Positions 46,801 to 57,232 of a stretch of 64,000 bases of DNA are shown one piece after another. The notes under the pieces were generated by a model, which was given only the letters and a program-made list of their open reading frames with translations, searched no databases and was not told the origin of the DNA. A program made the position numbers and the translations under genes. The stretch lies in assembly GCA_011947345.1 (NCBI GenBank), contig JAAVTG010000548.1, positions 124,001 through 188,000 of the forward strand. The letters run 5' to 3'. Position 1 is the stretch's first letter. Each line of letters begins with the position of its first letter. This DNA is from Phytophthora quininea (Eukaryota; Oomycota; Peronosporomycetes; Peronosporales; Peronosporaceae).

Positions 46801-47926
46801 ACGCTTGCAAGATGATCGAGTACTTTGAGTCGATCGACGGCGTGGCCAGCTTGAACAAAGGATACAACCCGGCGACGTGGATGCTGGAGGTGATTGGCGC
46901 GGGTGTCGGCAACAAATTGGCCGATCGGATCGACTTTGTCGAGAGCTTCAAGTCGAGCGTGCAGTTCCAGCAGCTGCAAGACAAAATGAACGAAGAAGGA
47001 GTGTTCAAGCCGTCTCCATCGCTGCCCCAGCTGACGTTCACGGACAAACGCGCCGCCACGGAGCTGACGCAGATGAAGTTCCTGCTCGCTCGCTTCGCCA
47101 ACATGTACTGGAGGACGCCGTCGTTCAACTTCACGCGCTTCGCCATCTCGCTGTGGCTGGGCCTGGTCATCGGCATTACGTATGTCAGCGCCGAGTACAG
47201 TTCGTACTCTGGCGTCAACTCTGGACTGGGAATGCTCTACATGGCCATGTCCTTCCTCGGCATTGTGTCGTTCAACGCCATCCTTCCTATTGCGGCTGAA
47301 GGACGAGTCATTTTCTACCGTGAACGAGCGGCGCAAACGTACAACGCCTTCTGGTACTTCTTCGCCTCGACGGTCTTGGAGATCCCGTACGTTGTGGTAT
47401 CGGCGTTACTGTTCCTCGGACTTCTGTATCCCCTGGCGGGACTTACTGGTGCGGGTCCGTTCTTCATCGTTCTGCTGGTTCTGGTGTTGACGGTGCTCCT
47501 GCTAGCCTACATGGGCGAGTTCTTCGTCTTCCTGACGCCGAACCTCGAGGTCACAGAGCTGATGGGGATGCTGCTCATCTTGATCCTGTTCCTGTTCATG
47601 GGCTTCAGCCGCCCGCTGCCGACTTGCCGTCGGCCTGCAAGTGGGTCTACCACATCAACCCGCTTAACTACATGTTTGCTGCGACGGCAGCGGCGGTGTT
47701 TGGCAACTGTCCCGACGGCGATTCCAGCAACATCGGCTGCAAGCAGATGACGAACGCGCCAGCAAGTCTTCCCGCTAACGCCACGGTCGTGGACTACCTC
47801 GACACGAACTTCTCCGTCAAGCACGACCAAATGTGGAGGAACACGGGCGTCCTCGCCGCGTTTGTGCTGCTCTTCTGCATTCTGAAGCTCCTGGCCATGC
47901 GCTTCATCAACCACCAGAAAAAGTAG
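43858..47926 (+). CDS. PDR-type ABCG transporter, full size, two apparent frameshifts
   Basis: About 1,356 residues, in the order NBD1-TMD1-NBD2-TMD2. NBD1: Walker A GQPGSGKSSLMKLL, signature VSGGERKRVT, Walker B YIMMMDEITTGLD. NBD2: Walker A GSSGAGKTTLMDV, signature region SSVEQMKRLTIGVEL, Walker B VLFLDEPTSGLD. Membrane helices flank each, for example in YVVVSALLFLGLLYPLAG. It would export lipids or toxic compounds at the plasma membrane, and PDR pumps are a common defence against plant or fungicide compounds. The frame breaks at GGGG (45843-45846) and at CC (47609-47610). The second is confirmed as a missing C by the gene relic at 57233, which reads AGCCCGCC there. Both look like base-calling losses. 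Confidence 0.93.
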
Positions 47927-47939
47927 AGACGGTCTGTTT

Positions 47940-48587
47940 GCATTTCAATGCGTAAAACAAAATACAGTCACGACCTGCACAATAAAGAGAGAAACGAGTT
48001 GGTTTTGGAGTTGAACAAACCTTGCAAAATTGCACTGCTACGTACCTCAACGCTGACTGTCCCAAGCCGAGCGATTTCTGCCGCATGAAGTCGACGGCCT
48101 CTCGGTTTTTGAGTACATCGTACGGACCATCACTGCGTAGCAGAATGAACTCATCAGCTCAAATTAAGGGCTCTCTGAGGCAATTCTTGTGAGTCGTAGT
48201 CACAGACGTCTTTAACAGTGAACCGTCGGTTTGGAGGCGTTGCCGAATAAACCTTCAGAAGAGCTGCAGCGGGCAAAGTGGTTCTGAGTAAATCAGAGAG
48301 GTCTCAACAACGAAGCTTACGGCTGGCAAATGCAGGGTATCCAATGTTGGCAACATGCGTTCAGCACTCAGCCACCCTGACAAGGCTCTACAGTAATGAC
48401 CACAAGACGAGTCAAGAGGCTTCGTGATCCATGAATGTATCATGAACAAGCCCACCGTGTCACGTGCGTTTGGAGACGCACGTTGAAACAGTTTGATCTT
48501 CAACAGCCGCCGAAGAAACTTTAAGTCTCGTACTGGAAAACAATTAACAACGTTTCCATGTCATGGATACCGTCCATCGGTATGCGA
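47940..48587. other. Intergenic, nothing recognised
   Basis: This is 3' flank of the ABCG gene and 3' flank of the kinase gene, which converge here. No supported ORF was seen. Confidence 0.4.
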
Positions 48588-49710
48588 TCATGCTGCACAA
48601 ACACTGTCCACTCCATCTCTTGTCGGTACCACGCCGTGGGAGCCAACGGCTTTACCACACAGAATTGCCGAGCATTCACCTTCCCAAGCGTGCACGGTAG
48701 CATCCGGGATAATGAAGTACTCCGCAAGGATCCGGTCAATCTGACGATGCAACGAGAACCCCCTGAACACCGATTTCACAAGATCCAGCGTCGACTTCTG
48801 CCTATGCAATTGTGTCACTGCCTCCTTGGTTCTCGATGCAATAGCATTGAGGCTAGTCCCAAAGACAGCGTCGTATTTGCGAGTGTACAAGTTGTCGAGG
48901 CGGTCCAGGAGAAGCTCGTAAATCTGGCGTAGTATTCGATTGTGTGCGCCAACCTTCAGCTGGATGATAAGCATCGCGTGTTGCTGTCTACACCACCGCC
49001 TCAGTTTTAGTGGTACAAGGTTCTTCCAAAGCGCAGGCGTTGGACCAGATGTGTATACCTGGTTATCTGCAAATTGTTTCAACCGCTGGACGGCGACAAG
49101 AATGTGCATTCGTTTTAATGGATCAAACTCGCACATATTCTCCACCAGTTGCCACTGAGAGTCCGTGAACTGAGGAGGACGTGAAGGCAGTTCCCCTTTC
49201 TTCACATGAGACTTGACAGCAACGTTGTCCAGTCGGCCTCCCCACGGTACCTGCCCACTGATTGCTCGGATGATGCACATACCAAGCGAAAAGATATCCG
49301 ACGCGTACGTTGCCTGCTCCCCGTTCAGACATTCCGGAGCCACCCACCGAACAGCACCACTTGCTGCTCCTTGATCTGCTGCCTCAGCACTAGCTGACGC
49401 ACTCAGCCCGAAATCTATCAGTTTTGCCTTCCCGTCAGTACCGACCAAAATGTTGTCGCATTTTAGATCTCGATGAACGATGCCTCGCGCATGAAGATAC
49501 TCCAGTCCTAGAGCAGCCTCGTACAGCTTCTGCCACACTTGGGTTGGGTGATCTTGTAAATACTTGTCGAGTGGTCCGTTCGTGGCTTCTTCGCATACGA
49601 AAAACGGCGTCCCGATGTGGAATCCGCCAAACAACTTCACGACATGTGGATGGTTCAGGGAGAACCACAGCGAGATTTCTTTCTAAAAGGTTTGGCGCTG
49701 TTCCTGTCGA
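48588..49710 (-). pseudogene. Ankyrin-tandem kinase gene, 3' part (kinase domain 2)
   Basis: This is the downstream half of the gene whose upstream half is at 55024-57034. From the insertion edge it reads [20 protein letters not shown], the catalytic loop [21 protein letters not shown] (DFG), [11 protein letters not shown] (APE) and [20 protein letters not shown]. So the second kinase domain has HRD, DFG and APE residues and could be active. Helical C-terminal sequence follows to 48588. An in-frame TAG lies at 49683-49685, 25 bp inside the edge; it is not explained by a homopolymer. The family resembles tyrosine-kinase-like Ser/Thr kinases, which are abundant in oomycetes. Confidence 0.85.
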
Positions 49711-49718
49711 CTCCCCGA
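49711..49718. repeat. 8-bp target-site duplication, left copy
   Basis: CTCCCCGA, repeated at 55016-55023, directly flanks the composite hAT element. Eight bases is the hAT hallmark. Confidence 0.9.
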
Positions 49719-49743
49719 CAGGGCTTCGCATCAACGGAGATCA

Positions 49744-50497
49744 GGGCTTCGCATCAGCGGAGATACAAGCTGTATCACTGATGCTGATACGAAGACCACA
49801 ATAGCGTCACGAGATTAAACATGATGTTCGAAAATGTGCGAAGATCGTTGATAATGAATCCGCTTAGACTAAAGAATCGCTCTTGCGTTGCAGCAGACAT
49901 CGGTTTGCAGAGATAAACACTTGTAAGCACAGTAACTGAAGGAAACTCTCTTTGTTTATGATCGCGGGACAATTTCATGACGTAGGTAGTTCTGTAGGGT
50001 CCAGGTAGGCTGTACTCGCCGTCGTTGGACTGGCATGGCCAAGTTACTGATAGCTCTTCCATTTCCGCCAGGTTTTGTCAGCCGCTCTACCGTGGTTAGT
50101 TGTGGCTGACACTCGTGTGGATGGCAATTCACCATCTAACAACGAGCGAATGGGGTCGCTGGTGCTCTGATCAGCATGACGCCATTCGCCACTAGGTGGC
50201 GTAGTGCTCGTCGTCTCAATGGCAGTGCTGGTACTATCCGACGCTGTCACAAGTGGAATATGGATGGCCTCGTATTCTTGCTCTGCTTGATGGGGTGTTT
50301 CGTTGGTGGGAGTTGCACCATGTTGCAGCGTAAATAGAGGCGACAAGAAACTTCTAAGGTACTAGTAGTAGTACTTGATATTGTATTTGGAGAGTATCGT
50401 CTCGAAGCACGATAGTATCATTGATGTTGATGCAGGTTCGTTGGCCGCATCACCATCCAGCTGATACACACGTTGTGGAACCTGTTTCTAATGGGGT
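49744..50497 (-). repeat. 754-bp hAT-derived direct repeat, left copy
   Basis: It matches 54231-54984 without gaps and with about seven mismatches by eye. It contains minus-strand readings of 95 and 100 residues. The 95-residue one (49775-50062) includes SAATQERFFSLSGFIINDLR, a hAT dimerisation motif. It lacks the right terminus, because sequence after 50497 is unrelated. Confidence 0.85.
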
Positions 50498-50643
50498 CGC
50501 AAATATCCCATCGAGTGAGTATCTCGGGATGGGGACGCTGACTGTGCTTTATCTGTGGGATCTGGGCGTGATTCATGGCCATGGAGTTCACAGCATAAAC
50601 GACTTGGCTGCCAGACACCAATTTCTTCGGTTCGGGATTAGTG

Positions 50644-51829
50644 ATGTTGACCAGGCGTCGCCTGCTTGTTGTGGCGTTCTGCCTTCTGTGCGTCTCGACT
50701 GCATCAGAGTCCAAGGTTTCTTCGGCGACAACCCCGTCGGAAACGATTTCCATCAGTACAACAAGATTGTTGAGGGCTCACGCCGACTTTGACCTACTCG
50801 ACGCCGATGACAATAACCAAGAAGAGCGCGTCCCCAGTCTCTCCAGGTTGGCAGAAAAAGTTGCCACAGCAAAGGACACGGTCGTCTCGAAGTTGGCTGG
50901 ATCAAGTATGCCGAAGAAGCTACGGCAGTGGGCGAAAGAGGGAAATCTGTCGGTGACGTCAAGACGCTTTTGGGATTGGAAACTGTTGACGATGCACTTC
51001 TCCCGCTAGCGAAGAACTTCCAGTACTTCGACGACTACGCGCTGGGTCAGGTGCCTGTCTGGTCCGAGAAGGGATTATCTCCTCATCAAGTACGGGAGAT
51101 TCTGGGAATCGCTTCGCTCTCGAAACGCGGCTGCTGGGAAGTCCTTACCTCAAGTACTACGACAAGTTTGTGGAGACCCAAATCCCCATCTGGATTAAGA
51201 ACGAGGTCTCTCCGTCCGATGTGATGGTCAAGTTGGGACTGGTTCGATTGAAAATAACCGCAATCAACCATCGCAGTCCCAGCTACATTCAATACAGCAA
51301 ATACATGGGCGACCAAATGGAAGATTGGGCCATGCGGATGTATTCGAAAGATGTTGTTGCTGTAAAGTTTGGAGTCGAAAAGCTAGAGGGGACGGCGCTG
51401 AGTATTGCGAACAATTGGGTCAACATCTACGCTGCGAATGTAGCTCAGTATCGGGTGAACGGTTGGTACAAGCAAAAGTTTACGAGCTACGACGTGTGGA
51501 AGTCGCTTCACTTGGACCTTATGCTTCCCAGGCAGCTGAAAGAGTCGGAACAATTCAAGATATACCAAAGCTACACCGAGAAGCTGGATAAGAAGATCGA
51601 CGAGTCTATACTTTACGGGTTCCCGTTTACGATCCCAATAGTCAAGGACTCAAGCGAGATTGCAGAGAGAATTAAAATCTGGGTCGAATTGAAAAGGTCG
51701 GACAGCTTTGTACTTCATGCGTTGGGATTAAACTCGGTGAAGGAGGAGTCGAAGCGAGCTACACACGAAAATTACAAGATCTTCCTGCAGTTTACCAAGG
51801 CACGAGATGCTGCGAAGGCACTGCAGTAG
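50644..51829 (+). CDS. RxLR/WY effector G, cargo of the hAT element
   Basis: The ATG at 50644 starts a signal peptide (MLTRRRLLVVAFCLLCVSTA), with RLLR at residues 41-44 and EER at 60-62, followed by KLAGSSMPKKLRQWAKEG and WY modules (GDVKTLLGLETVDDALL, VREILGIASLS, FVETQIPIWIKNEVSPSDVM, VNGWYKQKFTSYDVWKSLHL, RIKIWVELKRSDSFVLHALG). About 395 residues. Two frame changes fall at G runs (50940-50942 and 51136-51138), each repaired by one G, so the gene may be intact in the organism. It is a distant paralogue of the 10.5-18.7 kb array, in the opposite orientation. The product is predicted to be secreted and delivered to plant cells. Confidence 0.85.
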
Positions 51830-52084
51830 AAAAGATTGAGAGTTTACGTAGTGAAAAGATTTTCTCGACGCGTTTGAATGTTTCTTTTGGTGCATCGGAT
51901 ATCAAGGTGTCGATGACACCTACCCTGGATAATATTGCAGCTTCCCACGCAAGATTATTAAGAACTCATGACACGAATGAAGCCAGAGGCAGCGATGAAG
52001 AGGGGTTCCCAATCGCTACAAGTTGACGGAAAGGGGTAGAGCGAACGAGAAATTTTCCTTAAATTACCGCAGCCAAAATGTCAA

Positions 52085-52744
52085 AGACGGCATATCAACG
52101 ACGCCAAGAAGCTGCTGGGGTAGATGTGGGTTTATCTCTTGCTTTTGGGAATTTCTTTACTCTCAAGTACTAGGATGTGTTTGTGAAGACGTAACTTCCG
52201 ATCTAGATCCGGTATAGTCCTGACCACCACCACTACGCAACATTCGTGACTGCCCAGCTGCAAAATTGGTCCATGAGGATGTTCTCAAGTTGAGTCTACA
52301 TGGAAACTTAGTGCCGGTGATCTGAAGAGCTACAATAATTATGCAGACAAACTCTGGGTGGACGGTTGGTACAAGCAGCGTCTTTCCAGCTTGGTTGTGT
52401 GGAATCTCTTGGGCTTGAAGAAAAAGGTTGAAAGTTCCGAGATGTTCAAAATATACCGAAATTACGCCGACAAACTGGACAAGAAATTAATGGCTCTCAA
52501 TCTTCCTGCTACAGGCACAATCGCTGAAGGTGCTACCCCGGAAGAGGTCTCAGCGAGAATCAACATTCTGGGTCGACCTGGGAACGTCAGGGAGCTTTGT
52601 GCTGCCTGCACTGGGGCTGCTGAGTTCGTTGGAACGACTGGAGCTAGCAGACAGAGCAAACTACAGGTACTTGCAGGAGTTTCTCATGAACCGAGACATG
52701 CAGAAGAAGACTTGATAGGCCACAAGAATTGCACCCTTTGTTAG
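52085..52744 (+). pseudogene. RxLR-type effector remnant H
   Basis: A short piece near 52095 reads INDAKKLLG before a stop. A longer piece (52358-52744) reads VDGWYKQRLSSLVVWNLLGL and MFKIYRNYADKLDKKLMALN, matching the C-terminal WY modules of effector G (GWYKQKFTSYDVWKSL, FKIYQSYTEKLDKK). A final shifted piece has the DLGTSGSFVLPALGL and NYRYLQEFLMNRDMQKKT equivalents. The leader and central modules are gone. It looks like a decayed tandem duplicate of G. Confidence 0.75.
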
Positions 52745-52754
52745 TTAACCTGCC

Positions 52755-54229
52755 AGGCGAATATAAGTTGATTAACCAGTCGGATAAACCGTTTTTCTAG
52801 CTACGATCGTATACTACTTAGTCGTTCTGCTTAGTTTCGTGGAATCCAAACGTGACTTGCTGATGGCGTGTTTCGCGGCGCAGGTGGGTCAAAGCCTAGC
52901 TTTTCCAGAACTGAGGTTACTATTTTGTCGTCAATCCCACGCTCCGCTGAATAATGATTGATGAACAGACAGTGTCGTCGAAAGAGGACGTCACATTTTG
53001 GACGCTTGGTACTTCAGCTGTAGTTTCACGGAATAGTATGTCGTTTCTCAACCTCCACGTAGTATGGAACGCGATCGCAGTGTGGACTCGCCACAGTAGC
53101 AGAACCACCTTTTGGTTCTGCCTCCTCCCTATTCAGGTCTCGTGGTTTAGGAAAAATTAGCAATCGCCAATCCAACTCCGTCGCGAAAGCCTTATGCCAT
53201 GGGGACCACAATGGGGCCCACATTTGCGTCAGAGCTGGGCACGAGAAGAAACAGTGCTCTACTGTTTTTATCGCAGCACATCATCGTCTCACACACTGTT
53301 GAATCGTAGGATTTAACGACTTGAGGAAGAACAACCTTGATCCGATAATGAGGTCTCCAAAGAACATTCTCAGCATCACATCGTGGACAACGGGAACAAG
53401 AAACTGGCGGAGGGCTAGTATCTGTTATAACGTAGTATGAATCTGTTGTTGCGGACAGTCAAACACTTTCATGGGGTGTGGTTGCACGCATCTGTCAGGC
53501 CGCAACAGTTTGTCCCAGTCTTGGGATTTTAGATTTGGGAAGAAACGAGATGTTTTTCCGACTGTCAGCCCAAATGTCGGTGGCATTGCACCTCGCGTTG
53601 CCACGCTTATTCCTCTTGGTGTGGCAATACCCGTTCAAATATCTGGGTTAGCTGTCGGTAAAGGTGGGGGATATCCGTCAGAGCAATCCTGGACCCCAGA
53701 ATTGGACGTAGCTCGGTAGACCCCCTGAAAACACCATGAGGCATGAGGGTTGGCCATCGATGGGAAGTATCTAGAAAGTCTGCTATACACCATTTGCCTT
53801 TTGAGGCAAGCTCTTTACAGAGGCACCGGAACTTGACAGGTCCTGTACCCGGTGGTGCGCGATGAGCATCTTGTCTGCGCCACACTTGGAAATTTGTCGA
53901 TGCATTCCACCATATTGGGCTGAATAACGAGTGTTGGAGTGTCTTCATTCTAATGTATCGTAATGAATATTTGCTTGGCCATTTTACGCGGCTCCAATCT
54001 TGCAGTAGCTTACGCCACCATAACGGGAGCATTGTTGCTTTCCATCCAGGAGGTTCAGGTGGATTTTGTAGCAAAAACTCTCCCGACCACGGACGTACAA
54101 ATTCCATATCGGTGTCGTAGTAATTCTGCTATGGGTCGACACCACACCGTTTCCTTGTTTTCATTATGGCAAGCGAAGACTTTGAAATTTTTTGAAGAAA
54201 GAGAAGACGTTGTCTACGGATACAGGACC
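52755..54229 (-). mobile_element. 5'-truncated LINE fragment, second subfamily
   Basis: The minus strand carries the C-terminal part of a LINE ORF2 related to that at 1-6241: FLLQNPPEPPGWKATMLPLW matches FLFQNPPAPPGWKATMLPLW, and FHTTWRLRNDILF matches FHAIWRLRNDILF. The 3' tail resembles the other LINE end (GTTAATCAACTTAT). The nucleotide sequence is clearly diverged, so it is a separate subfamily. Its 5' truncation point abuts the right 754-bp hAT repeat at 54230-54231, where the repeat's first two bases (CA) are missing. Confidence 0.85.
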
Positions 54230-54230
54230 C

Positions 54231-54984
54231 GGGCTTCGCATCAGCGGAGATACAAGCTGTATCACTGATGCTGATACGAAGACCACAATAGCGTCACGAG
54301 ATTAAACATGATGTTCGAAAATGTGCGAAGATCGTTGATAATGAATCCGCTTAGACTAAAGAATCGCTCTTGCGTTGCAGCAGACATCGGTTTGCAGAGA
54401 TAAACACTTGTAAGCACAGTAACTGAAGGAAACTCTCTTTGTTTATGATCGCGGGACAATTTCATGACGTAGGTAGTTCTGTAGGGTCCAGGTAGGCTGT
54501 ACTCGCCGTCGTTGGACTGGCATGGCCAAGTTACTGATAGCTCTTCCATTTCCGCCAGGTTTTGTCAGCCGCTCTACCGTGGTTAGTTGTGGCTGACACT
54601 CGTGTGGATGGCAATTCACCATCTAACAACGAGCGAATGGGGTCGCTGGTGCTCTGATCAGCATGACACCATTCGCCACTAGGTGGCGTAGTGCTCGTCG
54701 TCTCAATGGCAGTGCTGGTACTATCCGACGCTGTCACAAGTTGAATATGGATGGCCTCGTATTCTTGCTCTGCTTGATGGGGTGTTTCGTTGGTGGGAGT
54801 TGCGCCACGTTGCAGCGTAAATAGAGGCGACAAGAAACTTCTAAGGTACTAGTAGTAGTACTTGATATTGTATTTGGAGAGTATCGTCTTGAAGCACGAT
54901 AGTATCATTGATGTTGATGCAGGTTCGTTGGCCGCATCACCATCCAGATGATACACACGTTGTGCAACCTGTTTCTAATGGGGT
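54231..54984 (-). repeat. 754-bp hAT-derived direct repeat, right copy
   Basis: It is gap-free against 49744-50497. With the following 31 bp it forms what looks like a short non-autonomous hAT element of about 785 bp: left terminus GGGCTTCGCATCA (minus CA) and right terminus TGATGCGAAGCCCTG. It has the same hAT dimerisation fragment (54262-54549). Confidence 0.85.
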
Positions 54985-55015
54985 ATCAAGCATCATGAGA
55001 TGATGCGAAGCCCTG

Positions 55016-55023
55016 CTCCCCGA
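55016..55023. repeat. 8-bp target-site duplication, right copy
   Basis: CTCCCCGA, identical to 49711-49718, lies immediately after the right terminus. Confidence 0.9.
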
Positions 55024-57034
55024 TGACAGGAAACTACTATCCATGATCATTCTCTTGACAACCACTTTCGATTGCAGCCACGTAGCTCGCGACACTACGC
55101 CAAAGCCACCACGAGCGAATTCCTTTTCGTTTTCGAGCTCGTACGACCCAATGAACCAGTCCGGAAGCTGTTCAAACGTCTTGTCCGATTGCTTTGAAGC
55201 TAATTCGTCGTATGCCTTCTGGATAATCTCGTGCTGCTCCGGAGAATACCGTTCGTTTTGCCTCTCTTGCTGCAATAGAGCTAACAGACCCTCTTCGTCA
55301 GCAGGGTGTAGCAGGGTGACGGACTTGTCTAGCTCCGACACAAACATATCGATATGATGCTTACACATCTCACACCATTGCTGTTCAAATTCGCGGAAGA
55401 TCACTGCAGAAGCACCCAACACATTCAGGAAACACAGCATTTGCTTCCTAAAGAAATCCAGATAGGAATCTGTTGCACGGCTGGAGGAAAGGCATTGGAT
55501 CGCTAGATTGGACCGAGATTGCTGCTGATAGATAGCATTCAGAATGTTTTGGAGGATAATGACTGCATCTTCAATAGCTTTCGCGCTGATAGAAGGACTA
55601 GAATCCAAAACTCTCTCGCAGAAGCTCTTAAGTACATCAAGTAGGTTTCTGTAAAGCTCACTGTCGAGCTCGTCTACAGCGTCCTCAATCTCGCTCAGTT
55701 TATCGAAGACGCCACTGTCACAAGCACATGAATCCTGTGCAAGCTCCTCCCTTTCGTTCATCACATCTAGCAGATCTTTTAACCGAGAAACGACGGTGGC
55801 AATTGTGCACCGATCCTCTGGATCACGACACATGTCGTTCTCCAGTTCAGTAAGATCATCTACTTGCTTCGGGTTGATAGGACACTTGGCACCTGATAAG
55901 CATTTCCCAAAAGCAAGAATATCCGATGCCAAAGACAGTTTTTCGTCACCATCGCTTTGGGTCGGAACAGCGCGGGCCACATTCGCCAGCTTCGCAATTT
56001 TGTCTTCACCGATGAGAATGTTCGCCAGTCGGACATCTCCGTGCACCAAACCCCGTTCATGCAGGAACTGCAGGCCTAAAGCAGCCTCATACAAATATTT
56101 TACAGTCCACAACATGTTTCTTCGTATAGTCGGCCAGAGATCCGTTCTCGTCTTCACGTTTCCACATAATTGTCTCGATATAGTCGGCCAAAGACCCGTT
56201 CGTCATGTGTTCACAAATCAACAAGCAATAGCCTTCACATGCGGCGCCGTAGAGTTTCTGAATGTTTGGATGCCGAAGTGCAAACCAGCGACTCGCCTGC
56301 TCCTCAAACGACAAATTCTTGGTAGAACTCGGCATCCAGAGCTTGATTACCACTTCCGAGTCCAGCCACCTCCCGACAAAATCTCCACCGATGTCTTTGG
56401 CCGACTTGGATTCCTCGAATTCAATCTCTGTAGCACGGATGAACCACTGCGGAGATGTCGTTAACGACGTATTGAACCTTAGCTGGTCTTGAGTAATATA
56501 CGTCCAAATGAGTGTTGTTTTCCCTTCCATGTCTGCTGCATTCACATCAGCTCCAACCCCAACCAGCCACATAGCAATCTTAAGGTTATACCTCCTACAC
56601 GCCCAAATGAATGGCGTTCTCCCTTCCACGTCTGCTGCATTCACATCAGCTCCGACCTCCACCAACCACTTGACCATCTTCTCATGACCGTTTCCAGCAG
56701 CCAGTGACAGCGGCGTCCGCCCGTTACCGTCCGACGCATTCACGCTAGTGCTGCCATGCTCGACTAGAAGCTGTGCAACCTCCAAATGGCCCTTACTTGC
56801 TGCGAAACTCAGCGCCGTAGAACCGCCTAAGCCCTTTGCGTCCACTTGAGCGCCCAGCCCCAGCAAGTATTTGACAATTTTTAGATAACCAGACTCACTC
56901 GCGAGGGCCAGAGGTCGCTTTTTGTACCAGCTCTCCGCCTCGATGGAAACGCCCTCTTGCTCCACCAAACGCCACACCGTGACGAGGTTGCCGTTCGCGC
57001 AGGCGTCGCCCAGCGCTTCCGCCTTGTCAGACAT
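55024..57034 (-). pseudogene. Ankyrin-tandem kinase gene, 5' part
   Basis: The ATG at 57034 starts MSDKAEALGDACANGNLVTV. Ankyrin repeats follow (RPLALASESGYLKIVKYLLG, TALSFAASKGHLEVAQLLVE, TPLSLAAGNGHEKMVKWLVE, and one more). Kinase domain 1 comes next (FVGRWLDSEVVIKLWM, LVHGDVRLANILIG). Its catalytic loop has HGD instead of HRD and its DFG is not recognisable, so it is probably a pseudokinase. A ~230-residue helical linker leads to kinase domain 2 (EFARGGFGVVSRATWLQSKV, then VVKRM), cut by the hAT element at 55023. The frame changes near 56130 at a TA-type repeat (2-bp loss). The design suggests a signalling kinase regulated by its pseudokinase and ankyrin parts. Confidence 0.88.
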
Positions 57035-57232
57035 CGCTCTTTGGCTTCTCGATCTGCAGGATTTTCTACTGGTAGACGGTAGGAACTGGAGTGCGTGGGT
57101 GCGCCAGTTCTAATAGTCAGAACGGGCAGGTGAAATCAACCCGTTCGGTAACGATAAAATAAACACTGTGGTTTTGATCAAGATGACACATTGTGTGTGT
57201 GAGCCAGATGATCGGAAGGTCTCGACAATTGG

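Larger units (their letters stand above)
49719..55015. mobile_element. hAT-type composite element carrying RxLR effector DNA
   Basis: The element starts CAGGGCTTCGCATCA (49719-49733) and ends with its exact reverse complement (55001-55015). It is flanked by 8-bp duplications CTCCCCGA. The left terminus is doubled: the first ~23 bp recur at 49742 with one difference. Inside are two 754-bp direct repeats (49744-50497 and 54231-54984), each with a hAT C-terminal fragment on the minus strand. Between them are RxLR effector G, effector remnant H and a truncated LINE. It interrupts kinase domain 2 of the ankyrin-kinase gene, and removing it with one duplication rejoins the kinase frame. No complete transposase is encoded, so it would depend on one in trans. 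Either the whole unit moved together, or a short hAT element inserted first and later gained the cargo by recombination. Confidence 0.85.

Noticed and set aside
44332..47336. Long minus-strand ORFs of 218-260 residues opposite the ABCG gene
   Set aside because: Antisense shadows of a strongly coding, GC-rich gene, rich in His/Arg/Val without motifs.
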